From Halorussus gelatinilyticus (GTDB lineage: Archaea; Halobacteriota; Halobacteria; Halobacteriales; Haladaptataceae): a stretch of 64,000 bases of DNA. The stretch spans positions 310,001-374,000 of the forward strand of contig NZ_CP096658.1 of NCBI RefSeq assembly GCF_023238445.1. The letters run 5' to 3'. The translations under genes and the position numbers were made by a program. Of the stretch, positions 35,849 through 44,798 are shown piece after piece (position 1 is the first letter of the stretch; each line of letters starts with the position of its first letter). The notes under the pieces were generated by a model. The model ran no database searches. It was not told the DNA's origin and worked only from the letters and a program-made list of their open reading frames with translations.

Positions 35849-37582
35849 ATGGCTCTCGAAAGTATCGACGCTGGCGTCTGGTCGCTCGTCCCCGCCATCC
35901 TCGCCATCACGCTGGCGTGGACGACCCGAGACGCGCTCATCGGCCTGTTCGTCGGCGTAGCGAGCGCCGGACCGATTTACGGCGCGCTGAAACCGGGCGC
36001 GGCCGCGGTCGGCGTGCCGCCGGACATGGTGGGTCAAGTACTCGTCTCGCAGATACAAACCCCGTGGTTGACGGTCGGCCCGGTCACGACAGGAAACCTC
36101 CTCGGCGCGCTGTTCGGCCTGAAATTGATTCCGACGCTCGTCGCCACCGCACCCCTGTTCAGTTCCGCGTGGTACGTCGAGAACGTCCTTCTCGCCATCT
36201 TCGCCATCGGCGGGATGATAGGCTTGATGATTCGGGCGGGCGCGATTCAGGGCGTCCTCGAAGCGCTCGCCGACTGGGCCGACTCCCCGGCGGACGCCGA
36301 GAAGGCGGCCTACATCGCGGGAATCGCGGTCCACATCGACGACTACTTCAACTGCTTGGTGGTCGGGTCGATGATGCGCCCACTGACGGACAAGTACAAC
36401 GTCTCGCGGGCGAAGTTGGCCTACTACGTGGACTCGGCGGGGAGTCCGGCCGCGCGCCTCGCGTTCTACTCGACGTGGGGCGCGGCGCTCATCGGCTTCA
36501 TCGGCGCGGGACTCGAATCCGCCGCGAGTCAGGGCGTGCTTCCCCAAGCGATGAGCGGGTTCGTGAAGGCCGGGAGCGACGGGCCGACCGCGGTCACGGC
36601 CGAGATATGGCCGCTGTTCTTCAACAGCCTCTTCTTCGGGTTCTACTCGTGGGTCGCGCTCATCATCGCCGCGCTGGTCGCGTGGCAGGTCTTCCCGAAC
36701 ATCTTCGGGATGAAGCGAGAGGAGGAGCGCGCTCGCGCCGGGAACGGCGTCGTCGGCGAGGACCACGACCCGATGATCTCCGAGGAGATGGACCGCTACG
36801 AGATGGCCGAGACCGCGACGACCGACTGGCGGAACTTCGCGGTCCCGGTCGCGGTGATGATAGCGGTCGGTCTCGGCGCGATGTTCTGGCGCGGGAGTCC
36901 CGTGGTCCACGTGCCCGGCGAACCCGAGAACCTGCTGTTCGCGCTCGGGGGCTATCAGTTCATGCTCCCGCCCGCGGGCGAGTGGGCGTTCAACATCGGC
37001 GGCGTCAAGTTGGGACTCGCGGCGACGGCGGCGCTGGTCGTCGCGGCGGTTCTGTACCGCCTGCGCGGGGATATCCCGAGCAACGACGACGCGACCGACG
37101 CGATGGTCCACGGGTTCAAGGGTATCTTCCTCGCGGCGCTCATCCTGATGTTGGCCTCCTCGATTCAGAACAGCGTCACCGTGCTAGGCATCTCGAACTT
37201 CGTCACCGACTGGTTCCGGGGCGTCCCGGCCGCGGTGATTCCCCTGCTCGTGTTCCTCGCCACCGCAGGCATCAGTTTCGCCGACGGGAGTTCGTGGTCC
37301 ACCTACGGCATCATGTTCCCCATCGCCATCCCGGTGGCGTTCACGACGGGCGCGAATCTGCCGCTCGTGCTGGGCGCGGTGTTCAGTGGCGGCATCTTCG
37401 GCGACCACTCCTCGCCCATCTCGGACACGACGGTGCTGGCGTCCTCGACGTCGGGGAGCGACCACCTCGTCCACGTCCGGACCCAGATTCCCTACGCGGT
37501 CGTCACGGCGGCCATCGCGGGGACGCTCTTCCTGTTGCTCGGGTTCGTCCTGCCGCAGGGCTTCGAGATATTCCCGTACTGA
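35849..37582 (+). CDS. NhaC-family Na+/H+ antiporter
   Basis: A 577-residue membrane protein with about 11-13 helices. Family signatures include HIDDYFNCLVVGSMMRPLTD, SPAARLAFYSTWG, and FGDHSSPISDTTVLASS, resembling the motif of the antiporter at the left edge. A hydrophilic loop (~290-330, MKREEERARAG...) is central. It should exchange sodium or an organic cation for protons across the cytoplasmic membrane. The ATG at 35849 is used; a TTG two codons earlier is unlikely. It follows the ABC operon by 165 bases with its own promoter region. Confidence 0.9.
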   Translation: MALESIDAGVWSLVPAILAITLAWTTRDALIGLFVGVASAGPIYGALKPGAAAVGVPPDMVGQVLVSQIQTPWLTVGPVTTGNLLGALFGLKLIPTLVATAPLFSSAWYVENVLLAIFAIGGMIGLMIRAGAIQGVLEALADWADSPADAEKAAYIAGIAVHIDDYFNCLVVGSMMRPLTDKYNVSRAKLAYYVDSAGSPAARLAFYSTWGAALIGFIGAGLESAASQGVLPQAMSGFVKAGSDGPTAVTAEIWPLFFNSLFFGFYSWVALIIAALVAWQVFPNIFGMKREEERARAGNGVVGEDHDPMISEEMDRYEMAETATTDWRNFAVPVAVMIAVGLGAMFWRGSPVVHVPGEPENLLFALGGYQFMLPPAGEWAFNIGGVKLGLAATAALVVAAVLYRLRGDIPSNDDATDAMVHGFKGIFLAALILMLASSIQNSVTVLGISNFVTDWFRGVPAAVIPLLVFLATAGISFADGSSWSTYGIMFPIAIPVAFTTGANLPLVLGAVFSGGIFGDHSSPISDTTVLASSTSGSDHLVHVRTQIPYAVVTAAIAGTLFLLLGFVLPQGFEIFPY

Positions 37583-37745
37583 CCGCCTTCTCTCCGGTCG
37601 TTTCGGCGTAGGGCCGGCCTGACGCGGGGATGGTGCCGTCTACGGACCCGCAGGGCGGATTTACGTGCGAGTTGTTCACAAGGAAATATATCCGCACCCG
37701 AACAGATTCCGTATAACAAAGCCTCCCAAAGACGACGGGAGAGGC

Positions 37746-39179
37746 ATGGGAGACCCCCATCCCACCACCGAGTCTGCGGTGGTCGTCCCCGCCATCGACA
37801 CGGCGAGTAGCACGGCCGCCGTCCGGTCGCTCGGTCGGCACGGTATCCACACTATCGCGGTTTCGGAACGCGAGACGCCCCCGGCGAGCAGCTCGAAGTA
37901 TTGCGACGAGTTCGTCACAGTTCCCGACCCGACGCGCGACTTGCAGGCCTACGAAGCGGCGCTCTTCGACCTCGCGCGCCGCGAGCGCGTCGATGCTATC
38001 CTGCCGTTCCGAGAGTCGGACGTGTACGCCCTCTCGCGGAACCGCCAGGCGTTCGCCGACCACGTCGGCACGCCGTGGCCCGCCCTCGACCGTCTCCGGC
38101 AGGCCCAAGACCGCGTGGAACTGTTCGACGCCGCGGCGGCCGCGGGCGTCGGGGCACCGGAGACGGCGTTGCTCGACGACTGGGACGACTGGGACCGCGA
38201 CGTCATCGTCAAGCCCCGGTACACGGTCCACGCCACCGAGTACTCCGACCGCTTCGCCCGAAGTCACACCCAGTGGAGTTCGACCCGGTACGTCTCGCCC
38301 GACGAGACCCCCGACCGGGACGCGCTGGTCGCCGAGACGGGCCACGTCCCGATAGTCCAGGAGTACGTCCCGGACTCTGACGAGTACGGCTTCTTCGCAC
38401 TCTACGACGAGGGCGAGGCGCTCGCCACCTTCCAGCACCGCGAGCGTCGCGGGTGGCAGTACTCCGGCGGGCCGAGCGCCTACCGCGAGTCGGTCGAAAT
38501 CCCGGAATTGGAGGCCTCTGGCCGGCGACTGCTGGACGAACTCGACTGGCACGGGGTTGCGATGGTCGAGTTCCTGCGCGACCCCGAGACCGGGGAGTTC
38601 GAACTCATGGAGGTCAACCCCCGGTTCTGGTCGTCACTCCCGTTCACGGTGCAGGCGGGCGTCGATTTCCCGAAACTCTACTGGCGGCGGGCGACCGGTA
38701 GGTCCGTCGAGCGCGCGCCCGACTACGACGCGGGCGTCGCCGGCCACCTCCTCTGGGGCGAACTCCTCCACCTGAAGAGCATCGTCGCCGACGACGTCGC
38801 GCTGGTCGAACGCCCGTCGCTCGCCGAGACGGCGCTCGCCGTCGCCGGGTCTGTCGTCCGGGACCGCCGGTTCGACTACCTCAGCGCCGACGACTTCGGG
38901 CCGTTCGTCCGCGACGTTCGGAACACGCTCGGTCTCCTCGCGCCCGGCGCGAGCGACGCGGCGGACGACCCGGACCTGCCCGAGCGGGCGACCCGTCCGC
39001 CGGAACCGGAACCGGTCGAGTCGCTGTCAGGGCGCGTCGGACGGGCGGCGAACCGGCCCGACGCGGCGCGGTCCGGCGGAGCGACGGCGGAGCGACTCCG
39101 ATCTGCGCGAGACCACGCTGTGGAATCGGTAGACGATTCCATCCCTATCTCAGAGCAAGCGAAATCGTCGTCTGACTGA
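37746..39179 (+). CDS. ATP-grasp carboxylate-amine/thiol ligase
   Basis: A 477-residue cytosolic enzyme with the ATP-grasp fold. An N-terminal Rossmann-like part (AVVVPAIDTASSTAAVRSLGRHGIHTIAVSE) is followed by the ATP-binding domain (DVIVKPRY lysine; PIVQEYVPDSDEYGFFAL; Mg-binding Glu and Asn in ELMEVNPRFWSSLP). The fold resembles carbamoylphosphate-synthase-like and PylC-like ligases that join a carboxylate to an amine. The C-terminal ~90 residues are Pro/Ser/Arg-rich and likely disordered. The ATG at 37746 is used; an ATG-type start at 37665 would add unrelated sequence. Substrate unknown. Confidence 0.85.
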   Translation: MGDPHPTTESAVVVPAIDTASSTAAVRSLGRHGIHTIAVSERETPPASSSKYCDEFVTVPDPTRDLQAYEAALFDLARRERVDAILPFRESDVYALSRNRQAFADHVGTPWPALDRLRQAQDRVELFDAAAAAGVGAPETALLDDWDDWDRDVIVKPRYTVHATEYSDRFARSHTQWSSTRYVSPDETPDRDALVAETGHVPIVQEYVPDSDEYGFFALYDEGEALATFQHRERRGWQYSGGPSAYRESVEIPELEASGRRLLDELDWHGVAMVEFLRDPETGEFELMEVNPRFWSSLPFTVQAGVDFPKLYWRRATGRSVERAPDYDAGVAGHLLWGELLHLKSIVADDVALVERPSLAETALAVAGSVVRDRRFDYLSADDFGPFVRDVRNTLGLLAPGASDAADDPDLPERATRPPEPEPVESLSGRVGRAANRPDAARSGGATAERLRSARDHAVESVDDSIPISEQAKSSSD

Positions 39180-39247
39180 TCGACGGTCGGTCGGCGGTTC
39201 AGTCGAACCACCGACCGACGCGGCTGTCTTCGCCGTCGAATCCGCGT

Positions 39248-39967
39248 TCACACCGTCCGGTTACCCGACCGACCGTCGGCGAGGGTTCGCCTGTCGGTCC
39301 CGTTGCCCAGCGTCTCGTTGACCACGTCGCGCGCAACCGGGTCCTCGAACTGGTAGAGCGCGCGAGCCTGCGCACCGAGGTCCCAGATGCGCGTCGCGTT
39401 GATGGCGTGGTCCCAGCGCGCCGATTCGGGGAGTCGCTCGGCGGCCCGCGCGGTCCGGTTGGCCCGGCGCTCGACGGTTCTGGCGCGGACGACGAACTCG
39501 GTCAACGCGGCGCGGTACTCGCCTTTAGAGAGTTCGTCGCGCTCCCACGACTCGGTGAGGTTCTCCCGAACGCCTTCGAGGGTGTCGAGGTACGCCGAAA
39601 GCGACTCGGTCTCGTTGGCGATGACCGCGGCGCGCTGGTCGGGCGTCGTCGCGTTCGCCAACTGCCCCGACAGCGACCGGTTGAGGAGTTCGCCCTGCAC
39701 GGACGCGCCCTGCGCGCCGACCGCGCCGGTCAGTTGCTGGCCCGGCGAGACGCTGGTCGTCTCGTCGGGTCGGTCGGTTCCGTCGCTCTCCGTCTCGTCG
39801 CTCTCGTTAGTAGTCTCTTGGCCCGGCCACCCCGGTTGTCCGGCGTCGGCGACGGGCTGTACCGATGGAGTTCCGTCGGCGACCGGCGACGACTGGTCGG
39901 CGGCCGCGCCGCCGGTTACTACTGCCAGTCCGACCGCGGCGAGGAGGACGACGAACGTCGGCTTCAT
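39248..39967 (-). CDS. secreted helical protein of unknown function
   Basis: A 239-residue protein with a Sec-type signal peptide (~1-23, MKPTFVVLLAAVGLAVVTGGAAA), a disordered Ser/Thr/Asp linker (~25-75), and a helical domain (~90-225) rich in Arg and Glu (for example AALTEFVVRARTVERRANRTARAAERL). Several N-x-S/T sequons suggest glycosylation. It lies downstream of, and on the same strand as, the membrane-anchored HTH protein, but has its own TATA-like element (~39996). Function unknown; a role as partner of the HTH sensor is inferred from adjacency. Confidence 0.7.
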   Translation of the reverse strand: MKPTFVVLLAAVGLAVVTGGAAADQSSPVADGTPSVQPVADAGQPGWPGQETTNESDETESDGTDRPDETTSVSPGQQLTGAVGAQGASVQGELLNRSLSGQLANATTPDQRAAVIANETESLSAYLDTLEGVRENLTESWERDELSKGEYRAALTEFVVRARTVERRANRTARAAERLPESARWDHAINATRIWDLGAQARALYQFEDPVARDVVNETLGNGTDRRTLADGRSGNRTV

Positions 39968-40011
39968 AGATACACCGGACGGGTCCCACGGGCAATAAGC
40001 CGCCGTTACTG

Positions 40012-40033
40012 AATCCGGATTTAGCCGAATTAA
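40012..40033. promoter_or_regulatory. palindromic element upstream of the secreted-protein promoter
   Basis: AATCCGGATT (40012-40021) is a perfect 10-base palindrome, followed by CCGAATTAA (40025-40033). It sits about 20 bases upstream of the TATA-like element of the leftward gene. The same CCGAATTAA string is found inverted at 41240-41248, beyond the other end of the HTH gene, hinting at a shared regulator. Confidence 0.35.
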
Positions 40034-40039
40034 CGGGGT

Positions 40040-41104
40040 TCAGGACTCCTGTTGCTCGGTCGGCAGTGCGAGTACGTTCTCCCTACCGAGCCGGAAGCTC
40101 TCTATCTTGCCTTGTTCGCGCAGGCTCCCGACGACTTGGCTCGTCTTGGCCTCGGTCCAGCCGAGTTCGTCCACGACCGCGCGCTGTTTGATGCGCCCGC
40201 CGCGGCGTTCGAGCAGTCGCAGGACGCGCTCCTCGTTACTCAGCAGGTCCTCCGGCGGGTCCTCGCTCTCCGGTACCGGTTCGCGTTGCTCGCGGTCCCG
40301 GTAGAGCCACCAGCCGCCGGCCGCGAGGAGTGCGACGAGCGCGAGTCCGCCGACGCCGGTGGCGACCAGCGTCCACGGGACGTTCGGGCCGATCCCGCCG
40401 GGCGCGGTCAGCACGATGCGGGGCTCGTTGCCCGCGAACTCGATGGGACCGTTCCAGATAACCGCGTTCTCGCGCTTCTCGTAGCCCGAGTCGGGGCGCG
40501 GTTGGACGGTCGTCGCGTCGTACTCCTCGGGCCACTTGACCAACAGCCGCGTCTTCTCGTTGAGGATGAGTCCCGACAGCGAGTCGCCGATGCGGACCTC
40601 GCCGTTCGAGACCGCGGCGAACCCGTGCCACTTGAAGGAGTAGACGACCAGCCCGTAGCGCTGGGGGAACTCCCGAATCTCGGCCCGGACCGAGTAGTTC
40701 GTCCCCGACATCTCCCGGCCGGTGGTCTGTTCGGCGCTCCGGATGGTGCTGTTCATCCGGCCGACGAACTGCCGGCTGTACTTCGTCGAGTTGGCTTCCA
40801 CGTCGTTCTTGTAGCTCCTGAACGCCGCGGCCGTCTGGGAGTCGTCGAGTCTCGTCCGGTAGACGACCTCCCACTTGGCGGTGCCGTTCCCGTACACCGT
40901 CACGTCGAGGACCACCGTGTCCGGCGTGACGCGCTGGCTCTGGGACTGCACGCTTCCGTCGGCGAGTGCGGCCGGAGCGACGTCGAAGTCGGCTGTCGCT
41001 GTTCCGGAGCCGCCGATAGCGGACGCCCCACCGGCGGCTGTGCCGACCGCGGCCACCAGACAGAGGGCCGCGGCGAGCAACGCTACGGACTGTCGCGCCC
41101 CCAT
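40040..41104 (-). CDS. membrane-anchored helix-turn-helix protein with extracellular sensor domain
   Basis: A 354-residue protein with unusual topology. A signal peptide or helix (~5-27) leads to an extracellular domain (~40-235, with SGTNYSVRAEIREFPQRYGLVVYSFKW). A transmembrane helix follows (~248-270, LVATGVGGLALVALLAAGGWWLY), then a cytoplasmic winged helix (~292-350: NEERVLRLLERRGGRIKQRAVVDELGWTEAKTSQVVGSL). This could transmit an outside signal directly to DNA without phosphorylation. A TATA-like CCCTTTTTCC (~41133) precedes the ATG by ~28 bases. Domain resembles haloarchaeal DUF7343/7345-type proteins; target genes are unknown, though the next gene is a candidate. Confidence 0.82.
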   Translation of the reverse strand: MGARQSVALLAAALCLVAAVGTAAGGASAIGGSGTATADFDVAPAALADGSVQSQSQRVTPDTVVLDVTVYGNGTAKWEVVYRTRLDDSQTAAAFRSYKNDVEANSTKYSRQFVGRMNSTIRSAEQTTGREMSGTNYSVRAEIREFPQRYGLVVYSFKWHGFAAVSNGEVRIGDSLSGLILNEKTRLLVKWPEEYDATTVQPRPDSGYEKRENAVIWNGPIEFAGNEPRIVLTAPGGIGPNVPWTLVATGVGGLALVALLAAGGWWLYRDREQREPVPESEDPPEDLLSNEERVLRLLERRGGRIKQRAVVDELGWTEAKTSQVVGSLREQGKIESFRLGRENVLALPTEQQES

Positions 41105-41239
41105 TCGTCACGTACGTCCGACGCGCAAGGAAAAAGGGATTGCGTCGTTTTGGGGCGTCTGCCCCGACTCGGGGCGGTTCCACGACTCCTTTCTCTGCGG
41201 TAGGCGGCCGTTACTCCCGTTAGGTCGGAGTTGGTACGC

Positions 41240-41273
41240 TTAATTCGGATTAACTCGAGGACAAGCCGTCCTC
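41240..41273 (+). promoter_or_regulatory. palindrome TTAAT...ATTAA plus hairpin upstream of HalOD1 gene
   Basis: TTAAT (41240-41244) and ATTAA (41249-41253) form an inverted repeat around TCGG. It contains the inverted copy of the CCGAATTAA element at 40025-40033. Directly after it GAGGAC (41257-41262) and GTCCTC (41268-41273) form a perfect 6-bp stem with a 5-base loop. The AT-rich palindrome could be the TATA region for the HalOD1 gene, with the hairpin near the start of a ~70-base leader. Confidence 0.35.
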
Positions 41274-41347
41274 AGAACCACCAATCGGCTTTCAGCGTTT
41301 CGGGGGTTGAAGCACCTGTCCGTCCTTGCCAAAATCGGCGAGATACG

Positions 41348-41656
41348 ATGTCGAAGACCGAAACGCACACCGTCGACGCGATAGAGTACGAGAGCGAGAC
41401 ACCCCTGCGGATGCAGGCCGACTGGTCGGGCACCGAGACGCTCGACTCGGCGGTCACGTGCGCCATCTCGCGGGCGACCGGCGTCTCGGTGACCGAGCTC
41501 GCGCCGCTGTACGAGTACATGGACCCCGACGCGCTCCACGAGTTCGTCGCGTCGATGCGCGACCGGGAGACCCAGACCTCCATCACCTTCCAGTACGAGG
41601 GCCACGACGTGACGGTCCGCGCGGACGGTGAAATCTTGGTGTGGCCTGCGCGGTGA
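41348..41656 (+). CDS. stand-alone HalOD1 output-domain protein
   Basis: A 102-residue protein composed mainly of one HalOD1 domain (TLDSAVTCAISRATGVSVTELAPLYEYMDPDALHEFV, then SITFQYEGHDVTVRADGEILV). Unlike the copy at 15409-15663 it has ~28 extra N-terminal residues. The ATG at 41348 gives a family-like start. It is divergent from the membrane-anchored HTH gene, with 243 bases between, so that protein could regulate it (inference). Confidence 0.82.
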   Translation: MSKTETHTVDAIEYESETPLRMQADWSGTETLDSAVTCAISRATGVSVTELAPLYEYMDPDALHEFVASMRDRETQTSITFQYEGHDVTVRADGEILVWPAR

Positions 41657-41716
41657 CGAGTCGGCGTTGCCGACCCCGAGTCCCGGACGAGTTCGGTCGG
41701 TCGGAGCCGACCGCCC

Positions 41717-43180
41717 TCAGAAGTCGGTCAGGCCGGCTTGGTTGTCGTCGGCGTCGCCCGAATCCCCGCTGGCTTCGCCCTCCGAGTCGTCGGTCTCCCC
41801 CGCCGACTCCGAATTGGTTCCGTCCGACGCCGCCGACGAGTCGGCGGCGTCGGACTGGGACCCGTGACTCCCCTCGAACGCGCCCCCGGAGTGTTCCACG
41901 GCCGCCTCCTCCCGCAACTCTTCGGCCGACTCCACGATATTTTGCACCTTGTTGGTGTCCTCGCCCGACCCGGTGACGAACGAGACGTGTTCGGCGTCGA
42001 GGTCGTACTTCGCGGTCATGGCTATCGTCAGCTCCCGGTTCTTGCAGTGGTGGGTCATCGCCGCGAGGAAGGGCAGAATCTCGCGGCGCGCGGTGGACAT
42101 GCTCACGCCGTCGGTCTCGGCTATCTTCCGGGCCACGTAGTCGCGCTTGTTGCGGTTCCCGCGGGAACTCCCCAGCTTCCGCCAGTAGCTCGGCGGGCCG
42201 TAGCGCGTCCACCCGCCCTTGTCGCCCTGCCGGGCCGCCGCGACCCCGCCTGCGATGTTGTCGCCCGCGTAGCGCCAGTAGGAGTAGTCCTGCGACGCTT
42301 GGACGCGGCCGAGCCACTTGTCGGCGTTCGAGAGGAAGTCGTAGGCGGTGGCCAGTTCCGCTCCCTCGTAGTCTTTCGGCACGTTGTCCTCGACCCAGTT
42401 CAGCATGTCGTCGGGCGTCTCGTCCACGTCGTAGGACTCCCGAATCGCGCTCCGGGCGTCTTCCTCCTTGAACAACGCGTCGAGGAAGTCGAAGATGCCG
42501 CTCGACCGGTCGCGATCGCCCGTGACCTCCACGTCCTCGGCGGTGAGTCGCTCCTCGGTCTCGGCGATGGCTTGCAGGTCGTTGACCGCCGAGCGCAGGT
42601 CGCCGTCGTTCTTGTCGGCGATGGCTCGGAGTGCGTCTTTCTCGTACTCGATGCCCTCCTGCTTGCAGATGTGGCGGAGTGCGGGCACGATGGAGCGGGC
42701 CTGCACGTCCCGGAACTCGATCTCCTCGCAGGCGTTCCGGAGCGTGTTCGACATGTCGTAGAACTCGTTGGCGATAAGGACCATCGGTTGTCCGGCCTCC
42801 TTGACGACCTCGGTGATGGCCTTCGAGCCGCCCCTATCGACGTTCCCGTGGAGGTTGTCGGCCTCGTCCATGATGACGAGTCGGCGGCCGTCGCCGCCCC
42901 CGGTCAGCGTGCCGGACTTGGCGGCCTCGCCCGCGACCTTCTCGACCACCGAGGAGGTGCGCTGGTCGCTGGCGTTCAACTCGATGGTCGGCCACTCCAT
43001 GTCGTTGGCCAGCGCGTGGGCCGCCGAGGTCTTGCCCACGCCGGGGCTCCCGTGGAGGATGGCGGCGTCCTTGTGGTCGTCCCACGTCTGGGCCCACTCC
43101 TTCAGCGCGTCGCGGGCCTTGTTGTTCCCGCGGAGTTCGGAGAGAGAAGAGGGCCGATATTTCTCGGTCCAGTCGGTCAT
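41717..43180 (-). CDS. rfcL: replication factor C large subunit
   Basis: A 487-residue AAA+ clamp-loader subunit that, with four small RFC subunits, loads the PCNA ring onto primed DNA. Walker A is GSPGVGKT (44-51), Walker B is VIMDEADN, and sensor 1 lies near LIANEFYDM; the RFC collar domain fills ~240-410. The C-terminal ~70 residues are acidic and Ser/Asp-rich, ending in QAGLTDF, a PIP-box-like motif for PCNA binding. A TATA-like ACTAAACG (~43211) precedes the ATG by ~30 bases. The acidic tail is a haloadaptive feature. Confidence 0.96.
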   Translation of the reverse strand: MTDWTEKYRPSSLSELRGNNKARDALKEWAQTWDDHKDAAILHGSPGVGKTSAAHALANDMEWPTIELNASDQRTSSVVEKVAGEAAKSGTLTGGGDGRRLVIMDEADNLHGNVDRGGSKAITEVVKEAGQPMVLIANEFYDMSNTLRNACEEIEFRDVQARSIVPALRHICKQEGIEYEKDALRAIADKNDGDLRSAVNDLQAIAETEERLTAEDVEVTGDRDRSSGIFDFLDALFKEEDARSAIRESYDVDETPDDMLNWVEDNVPKDYEGAELATAYDFLSNADKWLGRVQASQDYSYWRYAGDNIAGGVAAARQGDKGGWTRYGPPSYWRKLGSSRGNRNKRDYVARKIAETDGVSMSTARREILPFLAAMTHHCKNRELTIAMTAKYDLDAEHVSFVTGSGEDTNKVQNIVESAEELREEAAVEHSGGAFEGSHGSQSDAADSSAASDGTNSESAGETDDSEGEASGDSGDADDNQAGLTDF

Positions 43181-43320
43181 TGAGCGTTGGTAGGGGTGAG
43201 TGGCGTTTAGTGGTTGCGGAGAGCGAGTCGGCGGCGAGAGACCGCTCGATTAACTTTCGGAGCGCTAACAACTCCCACTCTCGGACAACGCTTTTCACGC
43301 CATCCTCCGACGAATCTGCC

Positions 43321-43932
43321 ATGCTTCCGGAGCGCATCGAGACCGACCGGTTGGAACTGACGGCGTTGACGCCCGAGAACGTGGACGTGCTGGCCTACTA
43401 CGACATCTGCTCCGGGAACGCTGGCGACGACATCGACGCCGTGACCGAACACCTGCCGTGGGAGCCACACGACACGCCGAAGGAGACCAAGGAGTTCCTC
43501 GACCGACTCGCCGACCAGCGTGCGGCGGGCGAGAACGCCGAGTTTCTGGTTCGGCCGAAGGGCGGCGACGAGGGCCCGGACGACGACCGCATCGCCGGCA
43601 CGGTCGGTCTCGCCCCTCACTGGGACCGCCGGACCGGCGAACTCGGCATCTGGCTCCGCGAACCGTTCTGGGGCCGGGGCTACTACGACGAGGCGTTCGC
43701 GGAACTGGCTCGGGTCGCGTTCGAGCGCCTCGACCTCGACGCGGTGGAAATCGTCCACCGCCACGGCAACGCCAACTCCCGACGCGCGACCGAGAAGTTC
43801 GTGGAGCGGTTCGGCGGTCGCCACGAGGGTCGCCTGCGCAACTACTGGACCGGGCCGGGCGGCCCTGCCGACGCCCATCGGTACACCGTCGCGCGCGACG
43901 AATACGGCGCGAACGCGGAGGCCGACCGATGA
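43321..43932 (+). CDS. GNAT-family N-acetyltransferase, copy 1
   Basis: A 203-residue acetyltransferase of the RimJ/RimL group. It starts LPERIETDRLELTALTPENVDVLAYYD, has ELGIWLREPFWGRGYYDEAFAEL as the acetyl-CoA pyrophosphate loop (motif A, Arg/Gly-x-Gly), and NANSRRATEKFVERFGG as motif B. A TATA-like GCTTTTCACG lies ~28 bases before the ATG. Its stop overlaps the ATG of a paralogous GNAT gene by four bases, so the two are coupled. Substrate could be an N-terminal amino group or a small molecule. Confidence 0.9.
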   Translation: MLPERIETDRLELTALTPENVDVLAYYDICSGNAGDDIDAVTEHLPWEPHDTPKETKEFLDRLADQRAAGENAEFLVRPKGGDEGPDDDRIAGTVGLAPHWDRRTGELGIWLREPFWGRGYYDEAFAELARVAFERLDLDAVEIVHRHGNANSRRATEKFVERFGGRHEGRLRNYWTGPGGPADAHRYTVARDEYGANAEADR

Positions 43933-44540
43933 GCGAGCGCGACCTCTTCCCCGAAACCATCGAGACCGACCGGCTCCTGCTGGAGCGACTCTGTCACGAG
44001 AACGTCGAGACGCTCGCGTTCTACGACTGCTTCGCGGCGGGCGTCGCCGACGAGGAGGTCTTCGAGTACGTCCCCGAGGACCCGTGGCAGACGCCGAAGG
44101 AGGCCCACGACCGCATCATCGACGCCGAGGAGCGGTGGCGAGAAGGTCGCGGTGCCGAGTACGTCGTCCGACCGAAGGACGGCGAACCGCGCGCCGGGGA
44201 AATCGCAGGGACGACCAGCCTCTTCTGTAAATGGGAGCGCCGGACCGGACAGTTGGGCCTGATTCTCCGCAAGCCCTTCTGGGGCCGGGGCTACTCCGGC
44301 GAGCGCGCCGCCGCCCTGATGGAAGTGGCGTTCGACCGCCTCGACCTCGAACTCGCGACCGCGGGCTACAACGAGGGCAACGAGAAGTCCCGGCGAGCCA
44401 TCGAGAAGTACGTCGAGCGATTCGGCGGTCAGTACGACGGCGTCCTCCGAAACTGGGTGCCGATGGGCGACGAGATTGACGACCTACACCGCTACACCGT
44501 CTCGCGCGAGCAGTGGGTCGAAGCGACGAAGGGGGACTGA
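43929..44540 (+). CDS. GNAT-family N-acetyltransferase, copy 2
   Basis: A 203-residue paralogue of the preceding gene with the same layout: ETIETDRLLLERLCHENVETLAFYD, acetyl-CoA loop LRKPFWGRGYSGERAAALM, and NEKSRRAIEKYVERFGGQYDGVLRN. The pair has the same length and reads through an ATGA overlap, so it probably arose by tandem duplication and may form a heterodimer. Where copy 1 has PHWDRRTGELG, copy 2 has CKWERRTGQLG, so the active-site surroundings differ modestly. Confidence 0.9.
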   Translation: MSERDLFPETIETDRLLLERLCHENVETLAFYDCFAAGVADEEVFEYVPEDPWQTPKEAHDRIIDAEERWREGRGAEYVVRPKDGEPRAGEIAGTTSLFCKWERRTGQLGLILRKPFWGRGYSGERAAALMEVAFDRLDLELATAGYNEGNEKSRRAIEKYVERFGGQYDGVLRNWVPMGDEIDDLHRYTVSREQWVEATKGD

Positions 44541-44555
44541 CGAGAACCCCGAGCT

Positions 44556-44783
44556 ATGCCCGAGCGTTTCGACGTCCACGACCACCGCCACGCGCTGAAA
44601 CTGCACAAGGACACCGGTCAGACCCAACTCTGGGAGAACAAGAAGGGACTCGACTGCCCGGCCTGCGACGAGCCGTTCGCGGACCTCCTGATTTCCGAGA
44701 AGCGTCACAACAGCTTCGGCCCGCCCGACGGTCGGTTCTGCGTCGTCCGCGAGGAGGGTCGAATTCTGGTGTTCACGCACTGA
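44556..44783 (+). CDS. small CxxC protein of the 'flagella cluster protein' type
   Basis: A 75-residue protein with one CPAC knuckle followed by LISEKRHNSF and FCVVREEGRILVFTH. The pattern resembles short haloarchaeal proteins annotated as flagella cluster protein, but no archaellum gene is nearby and I cannot confirm a link. It lies 15 bases after the GNAT pair and is probably cotranscribed. Confidence 0.7.
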   Translation: MPERFDVHDHRHALKLHKDTGQTQLWENKKGLDCPACDEPFADLLISEKRHNSFGPPDGRFCVVREEGRILVFTH

Positions 44784-44798
44784 CGCCGATTTCGCGCG

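Noticed and set aside
34868-37111. 747-codon open frame on the minus strand
   Set aside because: It lies opposite two well supported membrane-protein genes and has the Arg/Asp/Gly composition of a GC-rich shadow frame; no motif.
41717-43180. rfcL as a sign of a replication origin nearby
   Set aside because: No orc1/cdc6 gene and no origin-like repeats in the window.
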